A stretch of DNA of 64,000 nt from Oscillospiraceae bacterium (GCA_017541995.1 JAFXYD010000063.1:1-64000); one strand, 5' to 3'. Shown: positions 17,559-25,675, counted from the first letter of the stretch. Numbers and translations: made by a program. Notes: a model not told the origin generated them from the sequence alone.

Positions 17559-17996
17559 ATGGATCAGCATGACAAGACCTGCTGCGGCCTTCTGCCCGCC
17601 AGCGCGCCGCTGGCCAATCCCTATGTTCCCTTCCAGCCCGAAAACCCGGCGCAGTACAGCGCCAAAACCGGACTGATCCGGGGCACCCTCTTCCCCTGCC
17701 TGGATCTGCCCTTACTGGGCATGGTCAACACCGAGGAAAAGCCCGACACCCTGCTCCACCAGCTTCAGGCCCTGGGCTTCGCCGTCCAGGAGCTGGGTCT
17801 GTATCTGGACACCCACCAAAACGACGCCGAGGCCACGGAGCTCTTCCGCCAGTATACGGAGCTCTATGAGACCGGAATGGCCCAGTATCAGCAGAGCTGC
17901 GGCCCGCTGTTCCAGAAGCAGGCTGTGGAGAACGGGGCCTATACCTGGAACAGCAAGCCCTGGCCCTGGGAATACCGCGCCAATCAGGAGGACTGA
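17559..17996 (+). CDS. cotJA-cotJB: Fused CotJA-CotJB spore coat protein
   Basis: 145 residues combining two proteins normally encoded separately. Residues ~15-60 are CotJA-like (NPYVPFQPENP.. GLIRGTLFPCLDLPLLG). Residues ~63-145 are CotJB-like (LLHQLQALGFAVQELGLYLDTHQND, then KPWPWEY near the end). Both act in assembling the CotJ sub-layer of the spore inner coat. TAGGAGG precedes the ATG. cotJC follows 2 bp later. Expression is expected in the mother cell, but I could not assign a sigma-E promoter with confidence. Confidence 0.9.
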   Translation: MDQHDKTCCGLLPASAPLANPYVPFQPENPAQYSAKTGLIRGTLFPCLDLPLLGMVNTEEKPDTLLHQLQALGFAVQELGLYLDTHQNDAEATELFRQYTELYETGMAQYQQSCGPLFQKQAVENGAYTWNSKPWPWEYRANQED

Positions 17997-17998
17997 GT

Positions 17999-18598
17999 AT
18001 GTTTGTCTATGAAAAGAAGCTCCAATACCCGGTGAAAATTGCGGCCGTCAACCCGAAGCTGGCCTCCGTGATCATCAGTCAATACGGCGGACCCGACGGG
18101 GAGCTTGGGGCCTCCCTGCGCTATCTGAGTCAGCGCTACTCCATGCCCTACCCGGAGCTGCGGGGGCTTTTGACGGACATCGGCACGGAGGAGCTGGGGC
18201 ACCTGGAGATGATCGGCGCCATTGTGCACCAGCTGACCCGCAGGCTCAGCGAGGATCAGATCAAGGCCGACGGCTTTGCCCCCTACTTTGTGGATCACAC
18301 TGCCGGCGTCTACCCCACCGCAGCCTCCGGCTTCCCCTGGACGGCGGCCTCCATGCAGGTGAAGGGGGATCCCATCGCGGATCTGACGGAGGATCTGGCC
18401 GCGGAGCAGAAGGCCCGGGTGACCTATGACAACATTCTCCGCCTGTCCGACGATCCCGACGTGAACGACGTGATCAAATTCCTGCGTGAGCGGGAGATCG
18501 TCCACTTCCAGCGCTTCGGCGAGGCCCTTCAGAATCTGCGGGAGCGGCTGAACCAGAAGAACGTGTATTATATGAACCCGGCTTTTGACCGGAGCTGA
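17999..18598 (+). CDS. cotJC: Spore coat protein CotJC (manganese-catalase-like)
   Basis: 199-residue ferritin-like four-helix protein of the manganese catalase family. Metal-ligand candidates are seen in TDIGTEELGHLEM (Glu, Glu-x-x-His) and in DLAAEQKAR and LREREIVHFQRF, matching the E/EH/E/EH pattern. It is part of the spore inner coat and may remove peroxide. It starts two bases after the cotJA-cotJB stop and ends before a strong hairpin shared with the convergent tspO. Confidence 0.95.
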   Translation: MFVYEKKLQYPVKIAAVNPKLASVIISQYGGPDGELGASLRYLSQRYSMPYPELRGLLTDIGTEELGHLEMIGAIVHQLTRRLSEDQIKADGFAPYFVDHTAGVYPTAASGFPWTAASMQVKGDPIADLTEDLAAEQKARVTYDNILRLSDDPDVNDVIKFLREREIVHFQRFGEALQNLRERLNQKNVYYMNPAFDRS

Positions 18599-18618
18599 AG
18601 CCGTCTGAAAACGAATCC

Positions 18619-18647
18619 GGCCCGGGATACCCACGGTATCCCGGGCC
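18619..18647. terminator. Terminator between cotJC and tspO
   Basis: Thirteen-bp perfect stem GGCCCGGGATACC / GGTATCCCGGGCC with a 3-nt loop between convergent stops. T tails are short. Confidence 0.75.
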
Positions 18648-18653
18648 CTTGCC

Positions 18654-19130
18654 CTATCGGTTCAGCAGCCAGACGCTCAGATTGAGATACAGGGCGAAGG
18701 CTGTCCAGAGCAGGTAGGGAATTTGCAGCCTTGCCGCGGGAAGATCCAAGCGCCGAAATCGCAGGAGCATCCAGATCACCAGGCCCAGCAGCAGGGCCAG
18801 AACGACCAGACCGCCGCCGTAGCTGCGCAGCTCGAAGAAGATGATGCTCCAGGCAAAGTTTACCGCCAGCTGGATCAGATAGACCTGAATCGCGTCGCTG
18901 CGCTCCTCGCTGTGGGCGGAGAGAACGACCCGGGCCATGCCGATGCCCATCAAGGCATAGAGGATGCCCCACACGATGGGAAACAGGATGGGCGGGGGCG
19001 ACAGGGCCGGCTTGACGACCTGGCTTTTATAGAAGTCCATGCCGTCTCTGGTCAGTATGGCGGCGGCCACACCAACCGCTTCCGTCAGCAGGATCCAGAA
19101 CAGATAGGTCCAAAGTCTACGATGCTTCAT
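18654..19130 (-). CDS. tspO: TspO/MBR family protein
   Basis: 158-residue five-helix membrane protein. Family residues include YKSQVVKPALSPPPILFPIVWGILYALMGI (helix 2 entry), QLAVNFAWSIIFF, and the C-terminal LNLSVWLLNR. TspO proteins bind porphyrins and related ligands; the physiological role in clostridia is unclear. It is monocistronic, with terminators on both sides (18619-18647 and 19176-19213). Confidence 0.93.
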   Translation of the reverse strand: MKHRRLWTYLFWILLTEAVGVAAAILTRDGMDFYKSQVVKPALSPPPILFPIVWGILYALMGIGMARVVLSAHSEERSDAIQVYLIQLAVNFAWSIIFFELRSYGGGLVVLALLLGLVIWMLLRFRRLDLPAARLQIPYLLWTAFALYLNLSVWLLNR

Positions 19131-19175
19131 TTTATCACCCGCTGAGAGTATATCCGGAAGCGGGGAAAAATATAA

Positions 19176-19213
19176 GCGCCGCGCGGAAGAATTCTGAATC
19201 TTCCGCGCGGCGC
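19176..19213 (-). terminator. Terminator after the FlaA1/CapD-like gene
   Basis: Fifteen-bp perfect stem (19176-19190 with 19199-19213) and an 8-nt loop, starting a few bases past the stop at 19219. Confidence 0.8.
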
Positions 19214-19218
19214 ACAGC

Positions 19219-21087
19219 TCAGACGGCCACAGGAGCCCTGTGATAGGTCTTTACGATCTGGGCCACCAAATCCTTGATCTCGGGGCTGTTTTCCTCACAG
19301 GCCGCGTAGAGCCTGTCAAGCTGCTTCATGAAGCTGTCCTCGTCGATTTCCAGGGGCTTGCCGATGTGGATCAGCGCGTTCTCCGTCGTGCGGAGTCCCT
19401 CCTCCTTCATCAGCATCTCCTCATAGAGCTTTTCGCCGGGCCGGAGGCCGGTATATTTGATCTGGATATCCACGTCCGGCTCAAAGCCGGACAGACGGAT
19501 CATGTTCCGGGCCAGATCGTCGATGCGGACAGGCTCGCCCATATCCAGGACGAAAATCTCGCCGCGCCGGGCCAGGGCTCCGGCCTGGAGCACCAGGGAC
19601 ACCGCCTCGGGGATGGTCATGAAGTAGCGGATGATGTCCTTGTGGGTTACGGTGACGGGGCCGCCCTCGGCAATCTGCTTTTTGAACAGGGGGATCACGC
19701 TGCCGTTGCTGCCCAGGACGTTGCCGAAGCGCACCGCCACAAAGACCGTCTCGGAGCGGTTGGACATGGACTGCACGATCATCTCGCACATCCGCTTGCT
19801 GGCGCCCATAATGTTGGTGGGGTTGACGGCCTTGTCTGTGGAAATCAGCACAAACTTTTTGGCGTGATACTTGTCCGCGGCCTGGGCCACGTTCAGGGTG
19901 CCGAACACGTTGTTCTTGATGGCCTCGTTGGGGCTCTCCTCCATCAGCGGCACATGCTTATGGGCCGCGGCGTGGAACACCAGCTCCGGGTGATACTGGG
20001 AGAACACCATTTCCACCCGATCCTTATCCCGCACGGAGCCGATCAGCGTAGTGAGGTTCAGATCCTTGTACTGCCGCAGCAGCTCCTGCTGGATATCATA
20101 GGCGTTGTTCTCGTAGATGTCGAAGATGATGAGGCGCGCGGGCTTGTTTTTGGCGATCTGACGGCAGAGCTCGCTGCCGATGGAGCCGCCGCCCCCCGTC
20201 ACCAGAACGGTCTTATCCTTGATGTAGGCGGAGATGCCGGACAGATCCACCTTCACGCTGTCCCGCCCCAGCAGATCCAGAACGTCCACGTCCCGCATCT
20301 TTTGCAGGGAGACCTCTCCGTTGGCCAGCTGGAAAATCGCGGGCAGGGTCTTGAGGCGGCATTTGGTCTGCTGGCAGAGCTGGAGGATTTCCCGCTTGTC
20401 CCTGGCGGAGGCGGTGGGAATGGCCAGCACGATCTCCTCGATCTTGTAGCGATCCACAATGGCCTTGATGTCAAAGCGGTTGCCCACGATCTTGACGCCC
20501 CGGAGATAGCTGCCCCGTTTGGTAAAATCGTCGTCCACGATGCAAACCACGTGGTTGGTGGACTTAACGCTGGTCTGGAACTCCCGCAGCACCATGGCCC
20601 CGGCGTTGCCGCCTCCCACCAGAAGGGTCCTGGTCTGCTTCGTCACAGCCTCCGGGTTAATCTTGGAGCGCAGCAGCCGATAGCTGATCCGGGAAAGACC
20701 CACAAAGGCAATCAGCAGAATCCCACTGATCAGCGGATAGCTCACCGGGAAAATGGAGGTGGCGGGAATCCAATTCACAATGAATTTCAGAAGGCTCACC
20801 AGAGCTCCCGCCAGGACAATGTGCATCAGCTCGTCCACGCTGGCGAATTGCCAGAGGCTGTTGTAGAGCTTGAAGGGAATAAAAACCAAGATGGTTACAA
20901 ATGTGCTGATAACAGAATAATCGACAATATACGCCATGTAGGCCTTCCCCATCATGGCGGACCATTTGAAATCCACCAGCATCAGCAGGGCCAGAATGGA
21001 CGATGCGTTTACCAGCAGCATATCCAGCACCACCAAAAAGGCGATGCGGATGGGCTTAGGATTGAAGCCGGTCTGCTTCTTCTTCAT
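19219..21087 (-). CDS. Polysaccharide biosynthesis nucleoside-diphosphate-sugar dehydratase (FlaA1/CapD/PglF type)
   Basis: 622-residue membrane-anchored enzyme, probably UDP-GlcNAc 4,6-dehydratase making a precursor of a modified surface sugar. Four N-terminal membrane helices (~10-130), a first Rossmann domain with VGGGNAGAMVLREF (~145), then the catalytic SDR domain with TGGGGSIGSELCRQI (~290) and ISTDKAVNPTNIMGASKR (~400). The ATG at 21087 has AGGAAGTG upstream; an in-frame extension to 21345 overlaps the peptidase gene and is not conserved. It is the last gene of a peptidase-PqqD-xerD run on this strand; no glycosyltransferases are adjacent. Confidence 0.9.
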   Translation of the reverse strand: MKKKQTGFNPKPIRIAFLVVLDMLLVNASSILALLMLVDFKWSAMMGKAYMAYIVDYSVISTFVTILVFIPFKLYNSLWQFASVDELMHIVLAGALVSLLKFIVNWIPATSIFPVSYPLISGILLIAFVGLSRISYRLLRSKINPEAVTKQTRTLLVGGGNAGAMVLREFQTSVKSTNHVVCIVDDDFTKRGSYLRGVKIVGNRFDIKAIVDRYKIEEIVLAIPTASARDKREILQLCQQTKCRLKTLPAIFQLANGEVSLQKMRDVDVLDLLGRDSVKVDLSGISAYIKDKTVLVTGGGGSIGSELCRQIAKNKPARLIIFDIYENNAYDIQQELLRQYKDLNLTTLIGSVRDKDRVEMVFSQYHPELVFHAAAHKHVPLMEESPNEAIKNNVFGTLNVAQAADKYHAKKFVLISTDKAVNPTNIMGASKRMCEMIVQSMSNRSETVFVAVRFGNVLGSNGSVIPLFKKQIAEGGPVTVTHKDIIRYFMTIPEAVSLVLQAGALARRGEIFVLDMGEPVRIDDLARNMIRLSGFEPDVDIQIKYTGLRPGEKLYEEMLMKEEGLRTTENALIHIGKPLEIDEDSFMKQLDRLYAACEENSPEIKDLVAQIVKTYHRAPVAV

Positions 21088-21098
21088 CTGTTCACTTC

Positions 21099-21617
21099 CT
21101 ATTTCTCTTTCGTCAACGGACGTTTGCGGGAGAACAATCTTCTGAGCCGTCCGACGGCGTGGTAAATCCGCAGCAGCAGCCCTCTGCAGGGCAGCAGAAG
21201 CAGCCACAGACGGATCCAAAAGCGATATCGTGGATTTGACGCGGAAAGATCCCGCCCCTTGCGGCAGATCTCGCCCACCACGCCCAGAATCTGGTCCGGC
21301 CGGACGCCCCGTTCTGTTTTCCACTGGTGGTCGCCGCAGCAGCAATAGCTGCCGTCTGCCCGGACAGAAACAACGCGGTGCAGCACAAACTGCCCGCTGT
21401 CACGTTTGTAAAGCGGCAGATCGCCCCGCTTCAGAGGCTGCTCCGCCCGTATCAGGGTGACAAGATCCCGATCCGGGGCCAGAACCGGAAGATTGCTGGT
21501 GCCCGTGACCGGAAGTCTGACACTGCCGCCGGCCTCCAGGGTCTGCCGCAGAACCGGCTCCAGCTCAGCCAGAGAGATCTGACGTTTGGGGGCGGCGCCT
21601 CCCGCCGACTCAGTCAT
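21099..21617 (-). CDS. S24/S26 family signal-peptidase-like protein
   Basis: 172 residues. Signal-peptidase fold: the Ser box reads VTGTSNLPVLAPDRD (Ser within GTSNLP, where SipS-type enzymes have GxSMxP), followed by LKRGDLPLYKR with VLHRVV (Lys candidates in this stretch) and CCGDHQW (the GDN box as GDH). A C-terminal hydrophobic stretch (~140-155, LWLLLLPCRGLLLRI) could anchor it in the membrane. The ATG at 21617 overlaps the preceding pqqD-like gene by 8 bp, which implies coupled translation. Substrate unknown; association with PqqD suggests a small modified peptide or a sugar-modified surface protein. Confidence 0.75.
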   Translation of the reverse strand: MTESAGGAAPKRQISLAELEPVLRQTLEAGGSVRLPVTGTSNLPVLAPDRDLVTLIRAEQPLKRGDLPLYKRDSGQFVLHRVVSVRADGSYCCCGDHQWKTERGVRPDQILGVVGEICRKGRDLSASNPRYRFWIRLWLLLLPCRGLLLRIYHAVGRLRRLFSRKRPLTKEK

Positions 21618-21879
21618 CCAGGCAGCCCGCTTCCCGGAGCGTGCCGACAAAGTCCTTCACGCTCTGCCGGGCCGTGGCCTCGTCCACCTCCGTGTAGTTT
21701 TCCAGAATGGCCGCGGTCAGCTGATCCTCGTCGGCCCCCTGCTCCAGGCGCTCCCACAGGAAGGCCCCGGTGTCGTTGAGGTTGATGATCCCGTTGAAGT
21801 CCAGAGTCCGCTTGCCCACGGAGACGACCACCTTGCAGCCCGCGATGGAGCGCATCATAAAACCGGATTTGATTTTCAT
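21610..21879 (-). CDS. PqqD-like peptide chaperone
   Basis: 89-residue protein of the PqqD/RiPP recognition element type: MKIKSGFMMRSIAGCKVVV, DFNGIINLNDTGAFLWERL, then an acidic helical C-terminal half (AAILENYTEVDEATARQSVKDFV). In RiPP systems such domains deliver the precursor peptide to a modifying enzyme, usually a radical SAM protein. None is visible nearby, and the gene is instead locked by overlap to an S24/S26 peptidase. It is easily missed because its reading frame runs open far upstream into xerD. The start at 21879 is 17 bp after the xerD stop, with a weak AGCAGG site. Confidence 0.85.
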   Translation of the reverse strand: MKIKSGFMMRSIAGCKVVVSVGKRTLDFNGIINLNDTGAFLWERLEQGADEDQLTAAILENYTEVDEATARQSVKDFVGTLREAGCLDD

Positions 21880-21896
21880 TTGTATAACCTGCTTTC

Positions 21897-22781
21897 TTAA
21901 GCTTTCGGATGGAATTTGTTGTAGACGGATTTCAGATTCTGCTTGACAATCTGGGTGTAGATCTGGGTGGAGGAAATATCGCTGTGTCCCAGCATCTCCT
22001 GGATGGATTTCAGATCCGCGCCGTTTTCCAGCAGATGGGCGGCGAAGCTGTGCCGCAGGGTGTGGGGGGTGATGTCCTTCTGGATACCCGCCGTCTGCTG
22101 ATAGTGCTTGATAATCTTCCAGAAGCCCTGGCGGGACATGCGCTCTCCCCCCAGATTGACGAAGAGGGCGGTCTCCGCGGGATCCGCGATCATGCTGGTG
22201 CGGATCTGGGTGATGTAGGTCTGCAGGGCCCGCACCGCGGCGGGGTACAGGGGAATCATCCGGGTTTTCCCGCCGCTGCTGCAGCGGATGAAGCCCGCGG
22301 GGATGTTGACGTCCTCCACGTTCAGAGAAATCAGCTCGCTCACCCGGATGCCCGTGGCATAGAGGAGCTCCAGCATTGCCTTGTCCCGGAAGCCCTTGGG
22401 ATCGGTACACTGGGGCTGCTGCAGCAGCAGCTCCACCTCCCGTCCGCTCAGAATCTGGGGCAGCTTCTTCTCCGCCTTTGCCAGGTGGATGGACTTCACC
22501 GGATTGCTTTCCAGCTTGCCAAGGGTGATGAGGTAGCTGTAGAAGCCCTTGATGGAGGCCAGGCTCCTGGTAACGGTGGCGGAGGATTTTCCCTGGTTGG
22601 TAAGCCAAGCAAAATAGACCGTGGCCTGTTCGTTGGTAACCAACTCCAGACTGCAGCCGATATGATCGCAGACGTATTTATCAAATTGTCTCAGATCCCG
22701 TATGTAGGAAGCAACCGTATTCGCGGAGGCCTTTTTTACCTCCAGCAGGTAGCTCTGATACAGGGTGATTTGATCTGTCAT
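21897..22781 (-). CDS. xerD: Site-specific tyrosine recombinase XerD
   Basis: 294 residues, the standard XerD length. N-terminal SAM-like domain (~3-85) and catalytic domain with Arg in YATGIRVSELISLN, HTLRHSFA, LGHSDISSTQIYTQI with the Tyr nucleophile. It resolves chromosome dimers at dif together with a partner recombinase. It lies downstream of a small membrane protein gene, the same neighbourhood as spoIIM-xerD in Bacillus, which supports the XerD call. Confidence 0.93.
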   Translation of the reverse strand: MTDQITLYQSYLLEVKKASANTVASYIRDLRQFDKYVCDHIGCSLELVTNEQATVYFAWLTNQGKSSATVTRSLASIKGFYSYLITLGKLESNPVKSIHLAKAEKKLPQILSGREVELLLQQPQCTDPKGFRDKAMLELLYATGIRVSELISLNVEDVNIPAGFIRCSSGGKTRMIPLYPAAVRALQTYITQIRTSMIADPAETALFVNLGGERMSRQGFWKIIKHYQQTAGIQKDITPHTLRHSFAAHLLENGADLKSIQEMLGHSDISSTQIYTQIVKQNLKSVYNKFHPKA

Positions 22782-22802
22782 AGTCTAACGCTCTTTCGTA
22801 AT

Positions 22803-23294
22803 TTACTGTATGAAAAGCAAGGATTTGAGGCAGGCCGCCGCGGCGGCCAGAAGCAGCGCCGGCAGCAGAAGCCAGGTCTCGCTTTTCGCCTCCGCGGCCC
22901 CCCTGCACCAGACGGCGCCCAGGGAAATCCAGAACGGAAGCAGAAGCGCCGTATCCAGAAAGCAGAGCAGCCATCGGAAGCAGGCTCCGGCGCTCAGGGC
23001 GCAGAAGCAGCCCGCAAGGACCGCTCCCCGGAGAAAGAAAAGCGCGCGGATCAGATTCCCCCGTCCCAGCAAATACGCTGCCGACAGCAGCAGGGGGAAA
23101 AGGGCAATGTGGAAAAAGATCCCGAACCAGGACGGAAGCCGGGGCTGCGTTCCCAGACAAACGCCGGAATCCGGGCCGAACAGCGCGGCCCCCAGGGCCC
23201 CCGCCAGAGAGCCCGTCAGCAGGCAGAACAGAATCTGCCGCTGCTGGGGCTCCGCGTCGCGGAAATAACGGCTTGCCGACAGGATTTTTGCCAT
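22803..23294 (-). CDS. Polytopic membrane protein (possible SpoIIM-like), upstream of xerD
   Basis: 163 residues with about four or five hydrophobic helices and little conserved sequence: LLTGSLAGALGAALF, FGIFFHIALFPLLLSAAYLL, ALFFLRGAVLAGCFCALSAG, LLPALLLAAAAACLKSLLF. SpoIIM genes precede xerD in Bacillus and have similar topology, so a stage II sporulation M role is possible from synteny, but I cannot confirm the family from sequence. The ATG at 23294 (MAKILSAS) has AAAGGAG upstream; the longer frame to 23378 has no site. Confidence 0.55.
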   Translation of the reverse strand: MAKILSASRYFRDAEPQQRQILFCLLTGSLAGALGAALFGPDSGVCLGTQPRLPSWFGIFFHIALFPLLLSAAYLLGRGNLIRALFFLRGAVLAGCFCALSAGACFRWLLCFLDTALLLPFWISLGAVWCRGAAEAKSETWLLLPALLLAAAAACLKSLLFIQ

Positions 23295-23570
23295 AAACGC
23301 TCCTTTCGTCACAGCGCGATGTTCGGAGCGAAAAGGCTTGTTTCGGCAAAAGGCGTTATTTTGACCATTACCATTCATTGGATGCTATGATAATATACAC
23401 GAAATATGCTGACTTTTCAAGCCTTTTTCTCCAAACACACATTTTTTGTGAATTATTGACAGATATTATGTAAATAATGTTATGTTAACTTATGAACCCA
23501 TCCAAGAGATGGTAGTTGCACAAGGCTTTCTACTACAATATATAGAAATCCCGCTCCGAAATCCCGGAAA

Positions 23571-23990
23571 TTACAATATCGGCAATAAGCACAAATTCCC
23601 CAAGCTCCTCCGGGCGCTGCCCAGCACCGCGGCAAGCAGCGCGGCCAGAACCGCGATTGCGCAGACCGCGGCGGGCGTCGACCCCTCCCCACCCAGGAGC
23701 AGTCCCGGCAGCAGGACTCCCGCCGACATTATGGCCGCGCACATAAAGCTCCACTGCAGCTTTCGCCGCTCGGCGCCCCGCACCGTGATCCGGCAGGCCA
23801 GCATGACCGCCGCCCCGAAGGCAAGCTTTAGCGGCAGGCTGCCCCCCTCCGGCGCCAGGCTCCCCTTGGAGATCAGCGCCGCCAGGAGGCTCAGCAGCAG
23901 GGTAAACAGCACGACACCCGCCAGCAGCCCCGGCAGCAGGCCGCCTCGCAGGGCTCCCCTTCGGCTCCTGGTTCTCATACCAAATCGCAT
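23571..23990 (-). CDS. Small membrane protein, TIGR04086-like
   Basis: 139 residues with four predicted helices: LRGGLLPGLLAGVVLFTLLL, LPLKLAFGAAVMLAC, FMCAAIMSAGVLLPGLLLGG, AVCAIAVLAALLAAVLG. The arrangement (basic N-terminus, four spans in ~120 residues) resembles the TIGR04086/YrzE group of unknown function. ATG at 23990 follows GAAGGGAG. About 275 bp separate it from the next gene downstream and no terminator is visible. Recognition is weak. Confidence 0.5.
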   Translation of the reverse strand: MRFGMRTRSRRGALRGGLLPGLLAGVVLFTLLLSLLAALISKGSLAPEGGSLPLKLAFGAAVMLACRITVRGAERRKLQWSFMCAAIMSAGVLLPGLLLGGEGSTPAAVCAIAVLAALLAAVLGSARRSLGNLCLLPIL

Positions 23991-24073
23991 CCCATCGTCT
24001 CCCTTCTGCCCTATCCTATGGGGCTTTGCCCTCACGCATGCCCGGAAAATTTCATAATTTTTTCACAAACGTA

Positions 24074-24102
24074 TTCCATTTTTCTGATATATCGTATATA
24101 AT
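24074..24102 (+). promoter_or_regulatory. Promoter of the resolvase-domain gene
   Basis: A perfect TATAAT (24097-24102) lies 17 bp after a poor TTCCAT (24074-24079), 34 bp before the ATG at 24137. Confidence 0.45.
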
Positions 24103-24136
24103 CAGAACGGAATCCATCAAACGGAGGTAGAACACG

Positions 24137-24562
24137 ATGCGATACTGTGTACCGAAGCGCTTCAAGCTCGCTGTTCTCTATGCCCGGGACGATCCGCGTA
24201 TATCCGATTTCCTGAACGCCGAACGCCAGGAGACGCTCTGCCGGGAATACTGCGAGAGCAACAAAATCGCCGTGCTGCGCAGTGTTCGGGTGCGCTGTGA
24301 TTCCGCAACCTCTCTGGAGCTGATGAAAACCCTGCTTCTGACCCTGCCGCCGGAGGTGGACACGCTGCTGGCCGTGCGCTTCAGCGACTACTGCACCTAT
24401 TTGCCGGATCTGGGCAGGCTCTGTCTGATGTATCAGTGCAGACAAATCTTCGTTCAGACCCTGGACAACCCCGGCCCCCTGTATCGGTATCTTCATTGCC
24501 TGCGCGTGGAGGATTTCGATCTGGCCGACGCACGCTACGAGGCCCTCAAACAGCAAAAATGA
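24137..24562 (+). CDS. Stand-alone degenerate resolvase-domain protein
   Basis: 141 residues resembling only the N-terminal domain of serine recombinases: KLAVLYARDDPRISDFLNAERQETLCREYC, a central acidic/hydrophobic segment, and EVDTLLAVRFSDYCTYLPDL where resolvases have DxVLVxxxDRLSRN. The catalytic Ser that normally follows YxRVS is absent (YARDDP here), and there is no C-terminal DNA-binding domain, so recombination is very unlikely. AACGGAGG precedes the ATG. It has its own promoter and terminator, so it may have been kept for a regulatory or binding role. Function is unknown. Confidence 0.65.
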   Translation: MRYCVPKRFKLAVLYARDDPRISDFLNAERQETLCREYCESNKIAVLRSVRVRCDSATSLELMKTLLLTLPPEVDTLLAVRFSDYCTYLPDLGRLCLMYQCRQIFVQTLDNPGPLYRYLHCLRVEDFDLADARYEALKQQK

Positions 24563-24593
24563 AGGCGCGGATCAGCTCCGCGCCTTCATTTTT
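24555..24593. terminator. Bidirectional terminator 24.6 kb
   Basis: Seventeen-bp perfect stem (24555-24571 with 24577-24593) with A and T tracts at its base, between convergent stops. Confidence 0.9.
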
Positions 24594-24601
24594 GGCTTGA
24601 T

Positions 24602-25483
24602 TCAGTTCAGCTCGTTCATCCACTGCTTGAGCAGGCTTATATAGCGCTCCGTGTCCTCCACAAAGCACATGTGGCGGCAGTCCCGGAACAGCTCCCAGCG
24701 GGCATTGGGGATCCGGTCATACATGGTTTTGGCGATGTAGGGGGTGCAAAGATCGTTGCCGCCGCTGATGATCAGCGCCGGCACCTCGATGCCGGAGAGC
24801 AGATCCGTCACGTCGAAGTCCTTCAGCGTGCCGGTGGGGGTAAACTCATTGGGACCCCAGCCCACCAGATAGCTCTCCTCCCCTTTCCGCTTCGGGCGGG
24901 TCAGGCATTCCGGCGCCTCCGGGCCGAAGGCTCCGGCGCAGTGCAGCTCCATATACCGCGCCTCCGCCTGCTTGTAGCGGAGGGAATCATAGCGATTGCG
25001 GGCCACGGCGGAGCGGATCGCCGCCTGCATGGACTCCGGCAGCTGCCGGATCATTCTGGCCTGCTCCTGCCCCCAGAGCCGGCTGGAGGGCAGGGTGCTG
25101 GAGAGCACGATGCCCTTGACGCCGCTGTGCTCATGGCGGCACATGTACTCCAAAAGCAGCATTCCGCCCCAGGACTGGCCCAGCAGGACGAGCTCCTCCA
25201 GCCCCAGGGCCCGGCGGACGGCCTTCAGCTCGCCGATCCAGGTCTCCATGGTCCAGAGCTCCGGATGGCCCTCCACCCAGGACGCTCCGCAGCCCAGCTG
25301 GTCATAGCTGATGAGCTGTCGTTCATCCTCCTCGGCCAGGCGGTCCAGCACCTCAAAATAGTTATGGGTGGATCCCGGCCCGCCGTGGAGCAGCAGCAGC
25401 GGGGGCTTTTTTCTGCGCACGGGTCCGGTAACCCGGTAATAGCTCCGATAGTCCAGATAGGAAATATGGCCTTCCTCGATCAT
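24602..25483 (-). CDS. pip: Proline iminopeptidase-family alpha/beta hydrolase
   Basis: 293-residue cytoplasmic hydrolase that probably releases N-terminal proline from peptides. Oxyanion region LLLHGGPGSTHNYF (~33-46), nucleophile elbow GQSWGG with the catalytic Ser, the acid in the SGGNDLCTP region and the final His in FRDCRHMCFVED. The HGGPG and GQSWGG motifs match the tricorn-interacting/proline iminopeptidase group. ATG at 25483 has AAAGGAG upstream, which decides against the longer frame from 25507. Confidence 0.88.
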   Translation of the reverse strand: MIEEGHISYLDYRSYYRVTGPVRRKKPPLLLLHGGPGSTHNYFEVLDRLAEEDERQLISYDQLGCGASWVEGHPELWTMETWIGELKAVRRALGLEELVLLGQSWGGMLLLEYMCRHEHSGVKGIVLSSTLPSSRLWGQEQARMIRQLPESMQAAIRSAVARNRYDSLRYKQAEARYMELHCAGAFGPEAPECLTRPKRKGEESYLVGWGPNEFTPTGTLKDFDVTDLLSGIEVPALIISGGNDLCTPYIAKTMYDRIPNARWELFRDCRHMCFVEDTERYISLLKQWMNELN

Positions 25484-25534
25484 GACGCCGACTCCTTTTG
25501 CGCGCACAGCTTGGGTAACATGATGAAAAAAAGA

Positions 25535-25556
25535 AAAAGCCGCAGCTGCGGCTTTT
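25535..25556 (-). terminator. Terminator of tRNA-Val
   Basis: Palindromic hairpin AAAAGCCGCAGCTGCGGCTTTT, followed on the minus strand by further T residues, just past the tRNA 3' end. Confidence 0.8.
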
Positions 25557-25559
25557 CTC

Positions 25560-25636
25560 TGGTGGAGACTGCTGGACTCGAACCAGTGACCTCCTGCGTG
25601 TGAAGCAGGCGCTCTAACCAGCTGAGCTAAGCCTCC
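25560..25636 (-). tRNA. tRNA-Val (CAC)
   Basis: 77 nt with encoded CCA. The anticodon stem CCTGC/GCAGG encloses TTCACAC, giving anticodon CAC. The acceptor stem GGAGGCT pairs with AGTCTCC with one G-T pair, and the T arm carries GGTTCGAGTCC. Confidence 0.93.
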
Positions 25637-25647
25637 GTACGCATGGT

Positions 25648-25675
25648 ATTATATCACATAATTTTGAAAAATCAA
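25648..25675 (-). promoter_or_regulatory. tRNA-Val promoter
   Basis: Minus strand TTGATT (25675-25670), 16-bp spacer, perfect TATAAT (25653-25648). Confidence 0.65.

Noticed and set aside
17460..17559. Sigma-E type promoter ahead of cotJA-cotJB
   Set aside because: CATAGAAT-like and ATA-like words exist but the spacing (about 19 bp between elements) is wrong for a sigma-E promoter.
23482..24057. Plus-strand open frame of ~190 codons in the 23.5-24.0 kb region
   Set aside because: It is opposite a small membrane protein with clear helices, its product is Pro/Ser/Arg-rich without motif, and no ribosome site is seen. The TTGACA at 23456 alone is not enough.
24032..24556. Minus-strand frame opposite the resolvase-domain protein
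   Set aside because: Shadow of the plus-strand gene, which has the ribosome site, promoter and terminator.
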